Shown here: piece after piece, positions 1-11,662 of the stretch
Layout: every line of letters starts with the position of its first letter
Numbering within the stretch: the stretch's first letter is position 1
Source of the DNA: Hypericum androsaemum
Lineage: Eukaryota; Streptophyta; Magnoliopsida; Malpighiales; Hypericaceae
Assembly (NCBI GenBank): GCA_963995505.1
Contig: OZ023190.1
Location: 14,130,092-14,194,091 of the forward strand
Length of the DNA stretch: 64,000 bases
Reading direction: 5' to 3'
Notes under the pieces: model-generated
What the model was told of the DNA's origin: nothing
The model's database searches: none
What the model saw: only the letters and a program-made list of their open reading frames with translations
Program-made: the position numbers and the translations under genes

Positions 1-309
1 ATAAAAACCATATATATATAAAATGTGATGACGGGGACCACATGTCGAGGATTGTGATGAAAACCTCGGGAGGATTCGGTCCTGAAAAAAGATATCGAGT
101 ATAATTCTAGATGAGAAGGGACATGGGTAGAACTGATAAAAAGGAAAAAAAATTATAAAAGATGGGATGCACATCCGTGGGAGGAAAATAATAGATTTTA
201 TTTTTTTCTTTGGGAATGGAATAGGGGTAGGTCCCTCTGAGAAAAATAATGGACTTTAATTTTTTTCCTTAGACTTTATCTTTTAGATAGATAATCGGTA
301 ACAAGTAAA

Positions 310-497
310 AGAATTGGTATAGTAAATCGAACATATCATTTGATATAATCGCACATATCATTTGATATAACTGGACATACTATTTAATATAATCGGATAT
401 ACTAATCGATATATAATTTACTTAATTATTTAACTTTATTATTATAACCGGACATACCATTCGATATAATAGAGAATACCATTTGTTATAACCTGGC
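310..497. repeat. 22-bp minisatellite array, left part
   Basis: Imperfect tandem units of about 22 bp, of the form TATAAYYGGRCATACCATTYGA, follow one another here. The same array resumes at 1794, so a later insertion (503-1788) split it. Units differ at several positions, which suggests an old array. There is no coding potential. Confidence 0.8.
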
Positions 498-502
498 GTA
501 CC

Positions 503-1788
503 TGATAAACAGAAAATTGCGAACAATAAAATGCACAAACAAATAGTATAGTAGAAAGTATGGTTATCGAACTGAGGGTTGAACACGAAATCGAAACAAT
601 CAATTATGCAAAGCATGGAAATTTAAAGATTTATAAGGTTGTAAAGGTTTGCAAGAAAGTAAACGGAATCGAAAATGCAAATAAAAAAGTTGTAAATTCA
701 ATGGAGACAAACAAGCACAATACCCTATGGATTGACTACCTATGACGAGATTGTGGTTCTTATGAAGCTCTAACTAGTATCCGAAGTTTTCTAATGCATA
801 TTCCTAACGCTTTCGTTCACTAGAAAGATAAAACTAAGATAGAGAAGGCCTAAGTTACCAATTAACGCTTTCGCTCATCAATTAGACTTAGAACTAACCT
901 GATCTAAATTATGAAGATTTCTACTAACGGGTTATTCTCATGATATTAAGATGTCTCATTAATACCTAAGAACATGTTAATTAGTTTTTTCATCAATTCG
1001 AGTACCTCTCGGTCTACTCTCATCAATTCTAATCATAACCTAAGTGATCAAGTTAGGTTAAGTATTAAGTTTGTGAATTAACAACTAATGTAAAATATAT
1101 TCGAACCATAATTCAACATAGATAATCAATCACATGGTTAGGGCATCACACTCTAGAGAAATCTACTCGCTAAGCATATTCATGAAGCACAATAGATTAA
1201 TGAATATCATAATGACAATTAGAAAGTAATTCTCCAAAAGTCACAGTAGAAAAGTGTGTCTAAAACCTAAAAGACTATGGCTTTATATAGCCAAGCCAAC
1301 TCACTAGATAGTAGGAAAACCTAGGAGTCTTTTCTAAACTAGAAGACATATGGCCAATCACAAGTGGCCTAATTATATGGAAATAACTTAGACATCACGT
1401 TCTAGAGCCAAAACAGGCGGCCCAAAGTCATAGAATCCGAGTTGGGATAAAAATCTGATCAAAATAGGAAGTCTAAAAAAACTGAACTCGGGATGTCTGG
1501 GGCCCGCCAGGATGTTGGCGCCCGCCAAGTGAAACGTCTGTCTGGCCGTTGGCGCCCACCAGGCCATGTCCAACTTCACTCCATTGCTCTCGTCAACCCG
1601 TCCTTGCTCCAATTGCTCATGAACCGCTCCAATTACCTGCCAGAACACCCGACACACAGTAGAGGTCCACTCCAAGACTCACACACATACGAACCAACAA
1701 CGATTCCATTGAACATGACAACGAGTAAAATCCTATCCAAACGCATACAAAAGCATACGACAAAACATGAGCATTTACACACTCATCA
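503..1788 (-). mobile_element. Solo LTR (1286 bp) inserted in the minisatellite
   Basis: The segment has LTR-like ends: on the minus strand it begins TGATGAGTG and ends GTTTATCA. It sits exactly where the minisatellite is interrupted, flanked by GTACC (498-502) and ATACC (1789-1793), a 4/5 match expected of a 5-bp target duplication. Read on the minus strand, a GC-rich block with GGCGCC motifs (about 1495-1570) precedes a TATATAAAG box (about 1275), the usual U3 order. There is no primer-binding site, polypurine tract or coding region, so this is an LTR left after recombination. Small ORFs inside it are not genes. Confidence 0.7.
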
Positions 1789-1793
1789 ATACC

Positions 1794-2630
1794 ATTTAAT
1801 ATAACTGGGTATACTATTTAATATAATCGGACATACCGGTCGATATAATTTAATAATCAGACATATCATTCGATGTAACCGGGCATACCATTTAATATAA
1901 CCGGGCATATCATTCGATATATAATTTAATTAATTATCTAACTTTCTTATTATAAATATTTTAAATAACCGGATATACCATTCGATATAATTGAGAATAC
2001 AATCTGATATAACCGGGCATACTATTTAATATAACCGGATATACCATTTGACATAACTGGACATACCACTCGATATTATTTATTTTTTTATTATAAGTAT
2101 TATTTAAGTTATTATAAATATTCGATTATACTAATCGATATAATTGGGCATGCCATTTGATATAATCGAGTATATTAGTGGACAAACTATTTTATCATAA
2201 CAGTACAACCATTCGATCATAGTCGATCAAAACTTGTGATTGTGACATAACAAACCATTTAATCATAACATGATATACCATTTTATCATAACATGATATA
2301 CCATTTTATCATAACATGATAAACCATTGTATCGTAACTGTGCAAACCATTGTATAGCTCATTGTATAGTAACTGTGCAAACCATTGTATGATAACATGA
2401 TAAACTATTGTATCACAACATGATAAACTATTGTATAGCTCATTGTATCGTAACTGTATAACATGATAAAACATTGTATCACAACATGATAAACTATTGT
2501 ATCATAACATGATAAATCACTGTATCGTAACTGTGCAAACACTATTGTATCATAACTGTGCAAACTATTGTATCGTAACATGATAACCTATTGTATCGTA
2601 ATTGTGCAAACCATTATACCAACAAAATGA
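1794..2630. repeat. 22-23 bp minisatellite array, right part
   Basis: The array continues after the solo LTR and changes type. Up to about 2170 the units resemble those at 310-497. From about 2190 to 2630 they become a 23-bp form that alternates ACATGATAAACCATTGTATC-like and ACTGTGCAAACCATTGTATC-like units. The shared CCATT core shows that both derive from one ancestral monomer. Confidence 0.8.
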
Positions 2631-2918
2631 CCCCAAAAGTGAACAAAGTTAATAACAGAACAAAGCTTCAATGGGCTAAACTCCACGGGACGCCAAGTCA
2701 AAAATCAGAGACTCCAAGTCGCAGATGATTCTTCAATTAAAATGCAATTACAGGGCTCCGAACCTTAAACCAGAAAAATCCATCCCAATCTCCCAATTTT
2801 TTCAACTCATTTCCTCAATAAAAATAAAAAAATTCACGATGCCACATCCGAGGAAGACGATCCCAAAGTGTCGGTGATTGCACTCTTCCCTCTTCAGCAT
2901 GGGACACGAAATTCGAAA

Positions 2919-3241
2919 TTAAGCAAGTTGATGGTGGGATACGAAATCGTCCCGATCCCGGAGCCAAGTTGCTTCGTCGTCGCCGGAATAACGGACGACG
3001 TGTACCAAGCCGACGACGGAGTCACCGGTGAGCAAGCCAAAGTTGTAGATGGTAGCGAGCTCATCGGCGTTGATAATACCGGTCCCGAACTCCCTAACCA
3101 CACCGCAGAGCCTCTCGATCCTTGTCCTCTTCGATTCCCCGCTCCAAGGAGGAAAAACGACATCGTCGTCCTCATCGTCTTCGCTGAGGTCTGCGACGTC
3201 AACGTCGTACTCTTCCTCGCCATCGGTCGTCATCGGTATAC
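2919..3241 (-). pseudogene. Fragment resembling the N-terminus of chloroplast DExH RNA helicase ISE2 (DExH15)
   Basis: A minus-strand ORF (first ATG 3305, more likely start 3230) encodes an acidic stretch followed by RIERLCGVVREFG and INADELATIYNF. These resemble the segment just before the helicase core of plant ISE2-like proteins. It then runs straight into GLLTGDSVV, which resembles motif Ib-region GLLTGDSA of the same family. The roughly 70 residues that should lie between, including the Walker A motif, are absent. The ORF ends soon after with unrelated residues. I read this as a partial, internally deleted copy without ATPase function. The family assignment rests on short motifs and is tentative. 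It could also be an unknown small gene of about 105-128 codons. Confidence 0.4.
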
Positions 3242-3409
3242 ACGGTCGCCGCCATCCTCTCTTCTCTAGGAGGGAATCGGGAGAGTGATTGCGGGGAAAG
3301 AACATTCCTAATCGTGGGAGTTAGGGTTATCCCACGTCTCCAGATTATGGAGATTTTTTGTGGAAAGAGAGAGGAAAGAGGTAGGTAGACTTGGCCATGA
3401 ATTGCATCT

Positions 3410-3895
3410 GATTGATGATTCGATTCGATTTGTTAAAAATTCGATTCGATTCCGTCAATAATTTGATTCGTAAAAAATGTAATTCGAATTCGTCATAAAA
3501 CAAATTGAATACGGTTCAAGATATTTATAATTTGCAAAACCGGCGAATTTAATTCGAATTCGATTCGAAAATTTGATTCGAGTTAAATTCCTGTTAAATT
3601 CGATTCAAATTCATGTACATATAATAATAATATATGTTAAAAAAATTCAAATAAAATGGGGGAATTTGAGAGGGAAAAATTTGGTTATAATTCAATAATA
3701 ATTCGGTTATAATTCGATTATAATTCGATTATAATTCGATTCAAATTCGATTATAATTCGATTCAAATTCGATTCAAATTTGAAAATTCATAATTCATAT
3801 TCGATTCGTCTTGTGAAGAATTAAATATGGTTTAATGTTTTGATGAATTCGAATTCGAATAAATTCGATTCAAATTCGTCCAAATTCGAACCGTG
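3410..3895. repeat. Degenerate AATTCGATT simple-sequence tract
   Basis: About 480 bp consist largely of permutations of AATTCGATT, TTCGAATTCG and ATAATTCGATTC. A smaller patch of the same composition lies near 25090-25190. No ORF or element ends are visible. Confidence 0.7.
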
Positions 3896-3959
3896 GTCAG
3901 GTCTAGAGGTAGGGAAGGAAGAGAGAAAGGAAGGAGGTAAAGACAATAATACCCGGACT

Positions 3960-4870
3960 CGTCCTCATCCGTCAGATTAACTTTAGACTCATCTAATGGC
4001 CCAAATCAGCTCCAGGATGATCATGACATGGATTGTACATCCAGGACCAAATCCATTCTAAAAAATCTCTATTATCTATCCCACGCGTTGGTTTGGAAGG
4101 GCAGGGCAACGATTGGGTTGATGTCCGAGAGTGATTTTGTGGTCTTTTTTAGTATTAAATGATATATTTTATTTTTCATAATATTAGGAAATTTTTATAA
4201 AATCAAAATATTATAATTTAATAAAACATAAATAATTAGATGTACTAAATCGTACTTTTGAGAGAAAAAAATATTTGTAAAATTTTCCGAAATGTCCAAC
4301 ATCCTAACTTGGGTTTATAATAGATGTAGATTAGTAATAACAAATGTAGCTATATACACAAATATATATGCACGCAAATGGTACAATAATATTGACAATT
4401 TTTAGCATGGTTTCGATATCGTATGTTAGATATGATATATTTGATATTTTAGTTTATCATAAAAAATTTATATATTAACTTTATTTCCTCATTTTTGGAG
4501 ATATTTGACAGATTGGATATTTTGCTTTCTTATAAATATATTATCATCTTTTATTTTCTCATTTTTAGAGATTCTTGATTTTTTCCTTAAATTTCTTTAT
4601 GTCTGGAGCACTACTAATATTCAGATAAAACATAGTAATTTGTCATTCAAAAATTTCATAAAAGATATGAGTTACAAAAATATATTTAAAATGCCTGTGT
4701 TTTCTATTGTTGTTGGTATTATTTTGGATTAATAAAAAATCAATTTCTAAAATCTTGAAATAAACAAACATTAAAAAATATTTATTACAAATATTTCAAA
4801 ACAATAATTTTAACTCGTAAGCACTTAAAATAAGAATGAAACAACGTATATGTCAAAGACGTCACACTCA
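3960..4870. other. AT-rich intergenic DNA, nothing recognised
   Basis: The stretch is strongly AT-rich. The only ORF above 70 codons (4505-4732) is Phe/Ile/Leu-rich low-complexity translation with no domain. I see no gene, RNA or element ends. Confidence 0.5.
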
Positions 4871-5325
4871 CCAAATTAAGAAGTGTTCGTTTATAATTTG
4901 TTGATTGAAGAATTTGGTCAAACTATACAAGGTTTAGAAAGGCCAAATGATCTCTTTGGAACTGATGATTTTGGTTTACAGCCAATCAGAACAGAATCGC
5001 CAACGGAGAATGACTTTCGGAAGAAAAGTGTTATTATGTTTTGTGAACGCAAGCTTCCAGATGTGGTAACTATCAGAGGAAGCACGATGTTTGGGACCAT
5101 TCTGAATCTGAGGACACTCGAAAAATTAATCGAGTCAAGAGTCGAGTGAAGACGTTGAGGACATCTGAGAAGTCGTGTGACTCGAATGAAGAGCTAAAGG
5201 ATGATCGGATCAAGAGACGGGCTTGAGTGAAGAGCCAAGACGAAGCAGGTTGAGTAGTGGCAGCGGGCCTGGCTCCTGCTGGGTGGGCTGGCACCCGCCA
5301 AGGGGCTGGCGCCTGCCAGCCCCAC

Positions 5326-5971
5326 TGTTGGAAAAAGAATGGATCCTAATTGGCACTCGCCAAGCAGCCCAGAAAGTTGACATTTTGGTGGACTAAAATA
5401 CCCCTCCCGACTTTAAATAGTTGCATAGGTTGTGGGCACTATAAATACTCATTGTTAGCCTCCAAGAAGGGTTGGCAAAGAGCCCACTTCTCCAAAGAGA
5501 AAGAGAGAAGAGGGAAGAAGAGGTGGCGCTCTCCAAGTGAAGGAGAGTGGCCATGTGCCCCAAAGGTATCCAACCCAAGTGAAGGGTTGCCTCCAAGTGA
5601 ATGAGAAGAAGGAGAAGGAGAAGGAGAAGAAGGCCAAACCCAAGTGAAGGGTGGCCCCCTCCATGTGAAGGAGGAAGAGAGCTCCCAAGAGTGTGGGTAG
5701 CCTCAAGAGTGAGAAGAAGAGGAGAGAGTGAGCCAAGTGTGTTGGCATTCATTGTAGAGCGAGTGAAGCTCATGTGCGTGAAGATAGTAGAATCTCTCCT
5801 ATCTTGGAAGCCCCCAAATGTAGATCGTTGTGGATCGAACTGGTTAACCAAAATTTTGTGTTCTTCCTTGTGCTTGTGTATTCGTTCTTCTCATGGTGTT
5901 GTGGTATGATTGTGTGTGTTTCAGTTGCGTTGATTGGGTCTCCGTAGGTAGAACAGGTTATTTTCCCAACA
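5326..5971 (+). mobile_element. Probable solo LTR
   Basis: The segment starts TGTTGGAAAA and ends TTTTCCCAACA, an almost perfect inverted terminal match of the kind seen at plant LTR ends. It contains CTATAAATA near 5440, suitable as the U3/R promoter, and purine-rich leader-like DNA after it. I cannot see a 5-bp target duplication, and a GC-rich block (5255-5320) like those in two other LTRs of this window lies just upstream. The true 5' end may therefore be further left. The overlapping ORFs come from the GA-rich tract and are not genes. Confidence 0.55.
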
Positions 5972-7555
5972 TCCTCTACTTTAAAAATTAACCCACAAAA
6001 CCATTAAAACACCATGGTCTCTATGTTTGAAAAAATAATTTCTTAATTCTTTAGAAGCCATAAAATAAACAATTTGTTTCTGAAACTAGTAAAACATTCT
6101 GAATTTCATCAAATACAAATTTCATGTTAAATTTTTTGGATGGAAATGGGGTAAGTATGATACCTTAAAATTAAATCCCCAGTAAGGAAGAGTACAAAAG
6201 AACGTTTGATATGTGTTACAAAACAGACTTCAAGTTTTTTTTGTCCAACTCATGTTTATATGAAAATATTTTCGAACAAAATTGAAATGCAGTACTATCT
6301 TTGTTTTAATTTCTGTCTCAAAATTTTAGTTAAGTTGAAAATTTGATCCAAGTTACAATTTTCTAATGTTACTTTAAATCATTATTGAATATCCATTTTT
6401 AAAAAATCTTACAATAACAAAATAAGTCAATTTACAATATCATAAATTGTGAAAATTATTGACATGTTACGTCCAATATTACAGCACCAAAGGAAAAAAG
6501 ACTAGCAATTTTTTCAATTTATGATATTCTAAGTTGGATTATATAAAACTAACCAAGAAAAAAAATGAGTTAGTTATGTGTAGCCATCGATTCTTATAGG
6601 CACCAAATTTCCATGGAAAATCGGATTGGTTTGGTTGCTTGCAAACATCGCCAAGTTTTTTCTACCGTCAACATGGTAATTTTTTTTGTTGAAAATCGGA
6701 TAATTAATCTATGTTTGTATAATTTTTGAATGATAGTAAAATTATTTCTACAAATATTTAGTATTGATACGTTTTAAATAATTAACTGATAGTGTAAAAA
6801 AATAGTTGATATGTGCACAGATTTGGATGTGTGATTTTTCTTTTTATATATGTTTCCGGCATAGGTCGTTGATAGTTATGCGTTCGACATTTTTTTCTTT
6901 GAAAAGTTCAAACATACAAATATCAAAATATTGCAATCTCAGTTGGAAATATTAGTAAATAAATTATAATTTGAACATATATAAATTGTAAACACAATAA
7001 TAAAAGAGAGTAAGAAATAGTTTACAATCATATTTTGAACAAGGTGTGCATAACTTCTTCTCTTAGGTAGGAGACTTTGGATTGAATTATTCTCTTTGAT
7101 CGTCACGAATTCGGATTTAATCCTGGATGAGACTACAGCAAGCCGTGTATCTTTAAACTCTTATTATCTGCCTTATAACTTCAAACCTCCATGGGTAAGA
7201 AAATTCTCAATCAAGTAGAACTCCGACTCTTATGTAAGATGAGAATGTCTATGTTAAGGGGGAGTGTCGCATGCTTCCCTTCTCTTGAGGCAACCTTCTT
7301 TTAGCACAGTAAAATGTTGTGGCTCGTTTAAATTTGACACAAAAGATTGTTGACCAAGTAAGCATCAAAAACAATCCCTAATTACTTGACAAAACCAGAA
7401 AAATTATAATGTACACAACTATTAGGTCTTGAAGTGAGTAAAAACATCAGTTAATCATATTTAGTGAAAAGAACCAACTTTTAACCAAGCTAAAGATTGT
7501 TTGTTCAAATGAAAAGAGAGAGCCATGAAACACAGAACATACGTAAATGAGAAAA
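5972..7555. other. AT-rich DNA with an old copia 3'-end remnant
   Basis: Mostly featureless AT-rich DNA. At 7254-7270 the sequence reads TTAAGGGGGAGTGTCGC, which has the form of a copia-type polypurine tract followed by an LTR start (TGT). No matching LTR end or coding region was found, so this is only a decayed trace. Confidence 0.35.
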
Positions 7556-7558
7556 AAG

Positions 7559-8384
7559 GGATAAAAATAGTTAGTACCCTGTGTTTTGTGAAATATACAT
7601 TTTGTACCATGTGTTATAGAAATATTCAACCCTTTTTTTCATATGAACTTTGACTTTTGTTGATTTATCACTAATGACATGGTTTCGATTTGTTCACATG
7701 GCACAAATAAATAATGTGTCAAGTAATATTACTGAAAATTATAAAAATATCCTCATGCTATAAATTTAAAATTTTTTAGCACCCCATGAGACAATTTAGA
7801 CTGTAACAAATAACGTTGTAATATACATCATTTTTTCAAGTGTATTACATGTCAAGTGCCAAAAATGCGCAACTTAATTGTTATTGCACTTCAAATAAAA
7901 ATAAATTAACAAACTCATCTCATTCCGAACCTCCCCCAAGCACCAAGACATGCACGCCCTATCTAGTATGGTCCCCCACTTCCTCATTATTGGTATTCGT
8001 CGAGAAACTCAGGAGAGAAACTATAAGCACCTTTTTCATTTCAAGGCTTACCAAAATCAAAATGGAAATAGGCTGGGGAGGCGAGTAAGCAGGGTTCTGG
8101 TTTAGGGATAAAGACTAGGTGCTTTGGAAATTTAAAATTTATAGCATGAGGGTATTTTTGTAATTTTGATTGCGATTAGTTGACTTGTCATATGGCACAT
8201 TTGTACTATGTGAGCAAGTCAAAGTCATGCCATCATTGTTATATCAACGAAAGTCAAAACGCATATGAAAAAATGGTTCTAAGTGTCTTTCAACAAAAAT
8301 ATATGATTCTCAAGTAAGTATTTTCATAACAAAGTGCAAAGTATTTTTTTTCATATAACACAAGGTACTAAACTGTTTTTATCC
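7559..8384. mobile_element. Long-TIR DNA transposon, non-autonomous (MULE-like)
   Basis: The ends are inverted copies: GGATAAAAA on the left and TTTTTATCC on the right. The inverted similarity reaches about 230 bp inward, including the paired stretches GTACCCTGTGTT / AACACAAGGTAC and CTCATGCTATAAATTT / AAATTTATAGCATGAG. The interior has no transposase. The flanks are A-rich, so a target duplication cannot be assigned. Length and long TIRs fit a Mutator-like MITE. Confidence 0.7.
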
Positions 8385-9857
8385 GAAAAAAAATTGCTTA
8401 GAAACTCACCCTGGAAAACGAGAGATCACTGGCTCGCACAAGGCGAGCACTTTAGAGGGTGGGTTGTAGCCTTCTAGGGGCTTTGTTGCTATTTTTGTCA
8501 AGAAAATAGGGGGTTTTGCATGAGAAAGTGTTTTGACCATCTTGGACTTTTTTGACCTCTAATTGACGGTCAATATACTTGATCGACTAGTACGATGAGC
8601 GGGTTTTTTTTTAGACTTATGACAGCTGGTTCTAATTGAATTTTTTGGAAGTAAAACTTTTTGGTTCAAATCGACTAGTTTCCGAAAATTTATTTCACCT
8701 ATTAATATAAATTCAAGTCAACAAAAATCGTATAAGAAAATAAATTATATTCCAAATTTTATAATAACTACATCAAAATGTTAGAACTCAGATTGCTATA
8801 ATAGCTATTGGCGAAATAATCTACAAGTTGAAAAATGCAAGATTGAATGTTCCGAAAGTTCAATTTAGCTTTTCCTGAGAAATCAGTTGGGGCACGGGAG
8901 GAGGAGGTCTAATTGGTCCTCCTCTCTTGTTCCCGCTCAACTTTCCCGCACCTCGACGTAGGAGCTCTAATTGGAGAGGTTCCTGTTCTCGTCGAGGTAC
9001 GAGGCAAGGGAGGAGGAGGCTCACTTCGAACGGAGCTTGATAGGTTCTGTTGATTTGGGAGATGCGAGGAATACAGAGGAGAGAGAGTGAAAACCCGATT
9101 ATAATATTTAATTTTTCAAACTTTCTGAAGGAAAAATAGCCAAACGGTTATTACATATCAAAGCTACTAAGACTCTAAAATTTATTAAAATGAAAAATCT
9201 AAATGTGTGCATATATACTGTGACATGAAAAATTATGAACTTATTTTATTTTATTTGTGCATATTTTATTGTGACCATTACCTTCTTTTGGAAGAAATTG
9301 AGGGATTGATTCTACTAATTTTTATTAATCGCGTGCTAAAATAGTAGATCGACTACAACAAGGAAGGTTAACCTCCTTCATATCATCCAAATACACATCA
9401 TTGCAAGAACTAAACAGAATATTTAAAATGACATAATCATATCCTATGGTCAAAACATGCTTAGAGAGATAATTCACCATCCAATTTTCCTCTCTAAAAG
9501 TATGCTATTGTGACCACTACCTAATATGTAAACTAACTCACATCAAAATATTACAATTTAGCTTTGAGAACTCGAAACTCATTTTTATTTATGTATTAAA
9601 TTTTAAGATACTTTATTCTTAAATTTGGATTTCAAATTTGAGATTAAATTAGAACATACCATACCAAATAGATGGTAACAAAATATCATGTGATCTAATG
9701 GTATGTAAAATACTAATGATAAAATACGAATGTTTCACAAGCACCAATGTGATTATAATTTGTTGTTGTCTCCGCCAACCTTAATGGATGATTTATATCA
9801 ACTAGAGACCATTTTTTCTCTCATTCTTTTTTCTCAAGTTAAATTCATCAACTTTCA
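8385..9857. other. AT-rich intergenic DNA with one arm of a distant inverted repeat
   Basis: 9105-9290 matches 12012-12180 in inverted orientation. 8885-9015 is a GC-richer patch with GGAGGAGG runs in both orientations that could fold. No gene is recognised. Confidence 0.45.
9105..9290 (+). repeat. Arm A of a long inverted repeat
   Basis: About 170 bp, including TGTGTGCATATATACTGTGACATG and TGCATATTTTATTGTGACC-like segments, recur in reverse complement at 12012-12180. The arms are about 80% alike by eye. They could be two opposed copies of one dispersed repeat or the ends of one old element. Confidence 0.65.
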
Positions 9858-10093
9858 TCTCCTCTAAATTCTTAAAGCACGACTCTTTGTTTTTTTTTTT
9901 GCACTAACTAGTTTATAAATTAAATGGTGATGAAATAATGATTTAAATAATATTATTTTGGTCACTTGAGTAGGTAATACGAAATTTTCGAGTCAATCCA
10001 TCTTCTTTAAATTCTTAAAGCGTAACTCTGTGTTTATTTTTGTGCACTAACTAGTTCATAAGTTAAATGGTGATGAAATAATGATTTAAATAA
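9858..10093 (+). repeat. Tandem duplication with a unit of about 149 bp
   Basis: The unit beginning AAATTCTTAAAGCACGACTC recurs about 149 bp later as AAATTCTTAAAGCGTAACTC. Both contain GCACTAACTAGTT and TTAAATGGTGATGAAATAATG. The second copy is interrupted at 10093 and continues at 11768, which exposes the 10094-11767 insertion. Confidence 0.75.
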
Positions 10094-10675
10094 GTGCAAA
10101 TTATTCTTTCTGGTGTTTCAAAAAATACCTATTTTAATTCTTATTATTTTTAAGAACACATATTTGTCTTCCAAATTTAGAAAATACACTCCTCAACAGT
10201 CAACTTAATTTTTTAATGACTATTTTATCCATCTAAAAAAATCAAAAAATAAAAAACTCCTCCATCATCGTCTTCTCCAAACTTTATCGTCATCCCCGTT
10301 CTCTTGCTTCATCTTCTCCGGCCAAAATCTATAACCAAATAAAATCAAACAAAAACAGAAACCATTTTCAACCAAATAAAATCTCTGTTCTCCTGCTTCG
10401 TCTTCTCTGCCAAGAGGATCAAGAAAATAATTGGCCTCCACGAGGACACAGCTTCAGGAGAAATGGGTGCGCTGTAGATAGAAACAGTTTGTGTAATACC
10501 ATCACTTGGCCATATCTCAGTTCTTGTGCTCTGGGTAGATTTGGCCATCGCAAGAGAAAGAAAAAACTCAGATTTGATTGAAGATGTATTCTAAAGGCAG
10601 TCCGATCTACAGAGGTTCAGAATCCCGAGAATTCCAATTCCAGTTTCTACGATTAGTGCATAGGTGAAACAAACT

Positions 10676-11662
10676 TATTAGAATCTTTCTATCCAACCCA
10701 AGATTTTAAGACAATGAGTTAATGGGTCAGTGGATTATCCATACTTATAAATTTACTCTCCACTCGTGTTTTAATCGATGTAGGATTCTCAACACGCCTC
10801 CTCAAACGTGACCCACTTCGAGTCTGTTGGACCTAAAGACCCAATCAGACAATTATTATCGTGCCTGATTTGGGCCCAGGCCCATCAGGCCCATAAGTTG
10901 GGTTGGATGGGCCGGTCAACCCACGTTGATCGGCCCGATGCCACGTAGGCGCCATGTCAGCGTGACGTGGTGCTGACGTAGTACCGCCAAAGTTGGCGGC
11001 CCACGTGGCACGCTAACGTGGCGCTGCGTGGCAAAGCTAGGGGATAGCTTTGCCACGCGGCATGCCACGTGGCGGACATGCGGTCCAAAGTACCGCTTGG
11101 CGGACATGCGGCCCAGTAGTGCCACGTGGTGCATTCTGGTGTGCCGGATTTTCCTATAAAAAGAGAAATCTGGCTGAACCAAAATGGAAGTTTGCCCACA
11201 ATCACTCAATAAGAAAGGAAAAATTCTGGAATAATCCCTGAGTTTTGATCAGATTTTCTATAGAGAAAATCTCGTGAAAATCAATTACGAATCCGTTAAA
11301 ATGTGATCGTAATTCGACTAGCACGAAGACATTGTGGACCCGAACCTGTGGACTTCTTGCTTCAACAAGTAAGTGATTTATTATTAACAAATTAGTTTAT
11401 TAATTTATCAGGTTTAACATATAATTACTTGTTAATTACGCGTTAAATTCGTCAGGGTCGAAGATTGCGCTAGTTTTGACTTCACTAAGGTGCGAGAAAT
11501 AGGAGTCGTGCGAGTTCAACAATGAGCACGGAATCAACCCGCTCTGATATTATATTAGAATCTTCATATCTAACCCAAAATTTTATGACAATGAGTTAGT
11601 AGATTATTCATACTTATAAACTTGCCCCACTTGTATTTTAATCCACGTTAAATTCTCAATTA
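10676..11662 (-). mobile_element. TRIM retroelement, minus strand, split by an LTR
   Basis: Two direct repeats of about 115 bp (10676-10794 and 11553-11662) resemble the LTRs of the TRIM at 49436-49777. Just inside the right repeat the minus strand reads ATATCAGAGCGGGTTGATTC, a decayed initiator-tRNA primer site followed by the same leader as the 49 kb copy. Just inside the left repeat is the matching polypurine region (minus-strand GTTTGAGGAGGCG). A 697-bp LTR (10825-11521) was inserted in the short interior. No protein is encoded, as expected of TRIMs. Confidence 0.7.
10825..11521 (+). mobile_element. Solo LTR nested in the TRIM
   Basis: The segment starts TGTTGGAC and ends GTTCAACA. It has a GC-rich U3 with repeated GCCACGTGG motifs (potential G-box/ABRE-like cores) and a CCTATAAAAAG promoter at about 11153. 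It sits inside the TRIM interior. The flanking 5-mers (GAGTC, ATGAG) do not match, which may mean recombination between elements or a boundary off by a few bases. Confidence 0.65.

Noticed and set aside
2868..3288. Plus-strand ORFs opposite the helicase-like fragment
   Set aside because: They are antisense shadows. Only the minus frame shows family-like motifs.
4883..5149. 88-codon ORF before the solo LTR
   Set aside because: No recognisable motif and no start context; it runs into retroelement-like DNA and may be chance.
5393..5909. Long overlapping ORFs on both strands
   Set aside because: They arise from a GAAGGAGAAGG tract inside the LTR leader, giving Arg runs on one strand and Leu/Ser runs on the other.
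8885..9015. GC-rich patch with GGAGGAGG in both orientations, considered as a hairpin RNA gene
   Set aside because: The arms pair poorly and the loop is long. Nothing supports a miRNA precursor.
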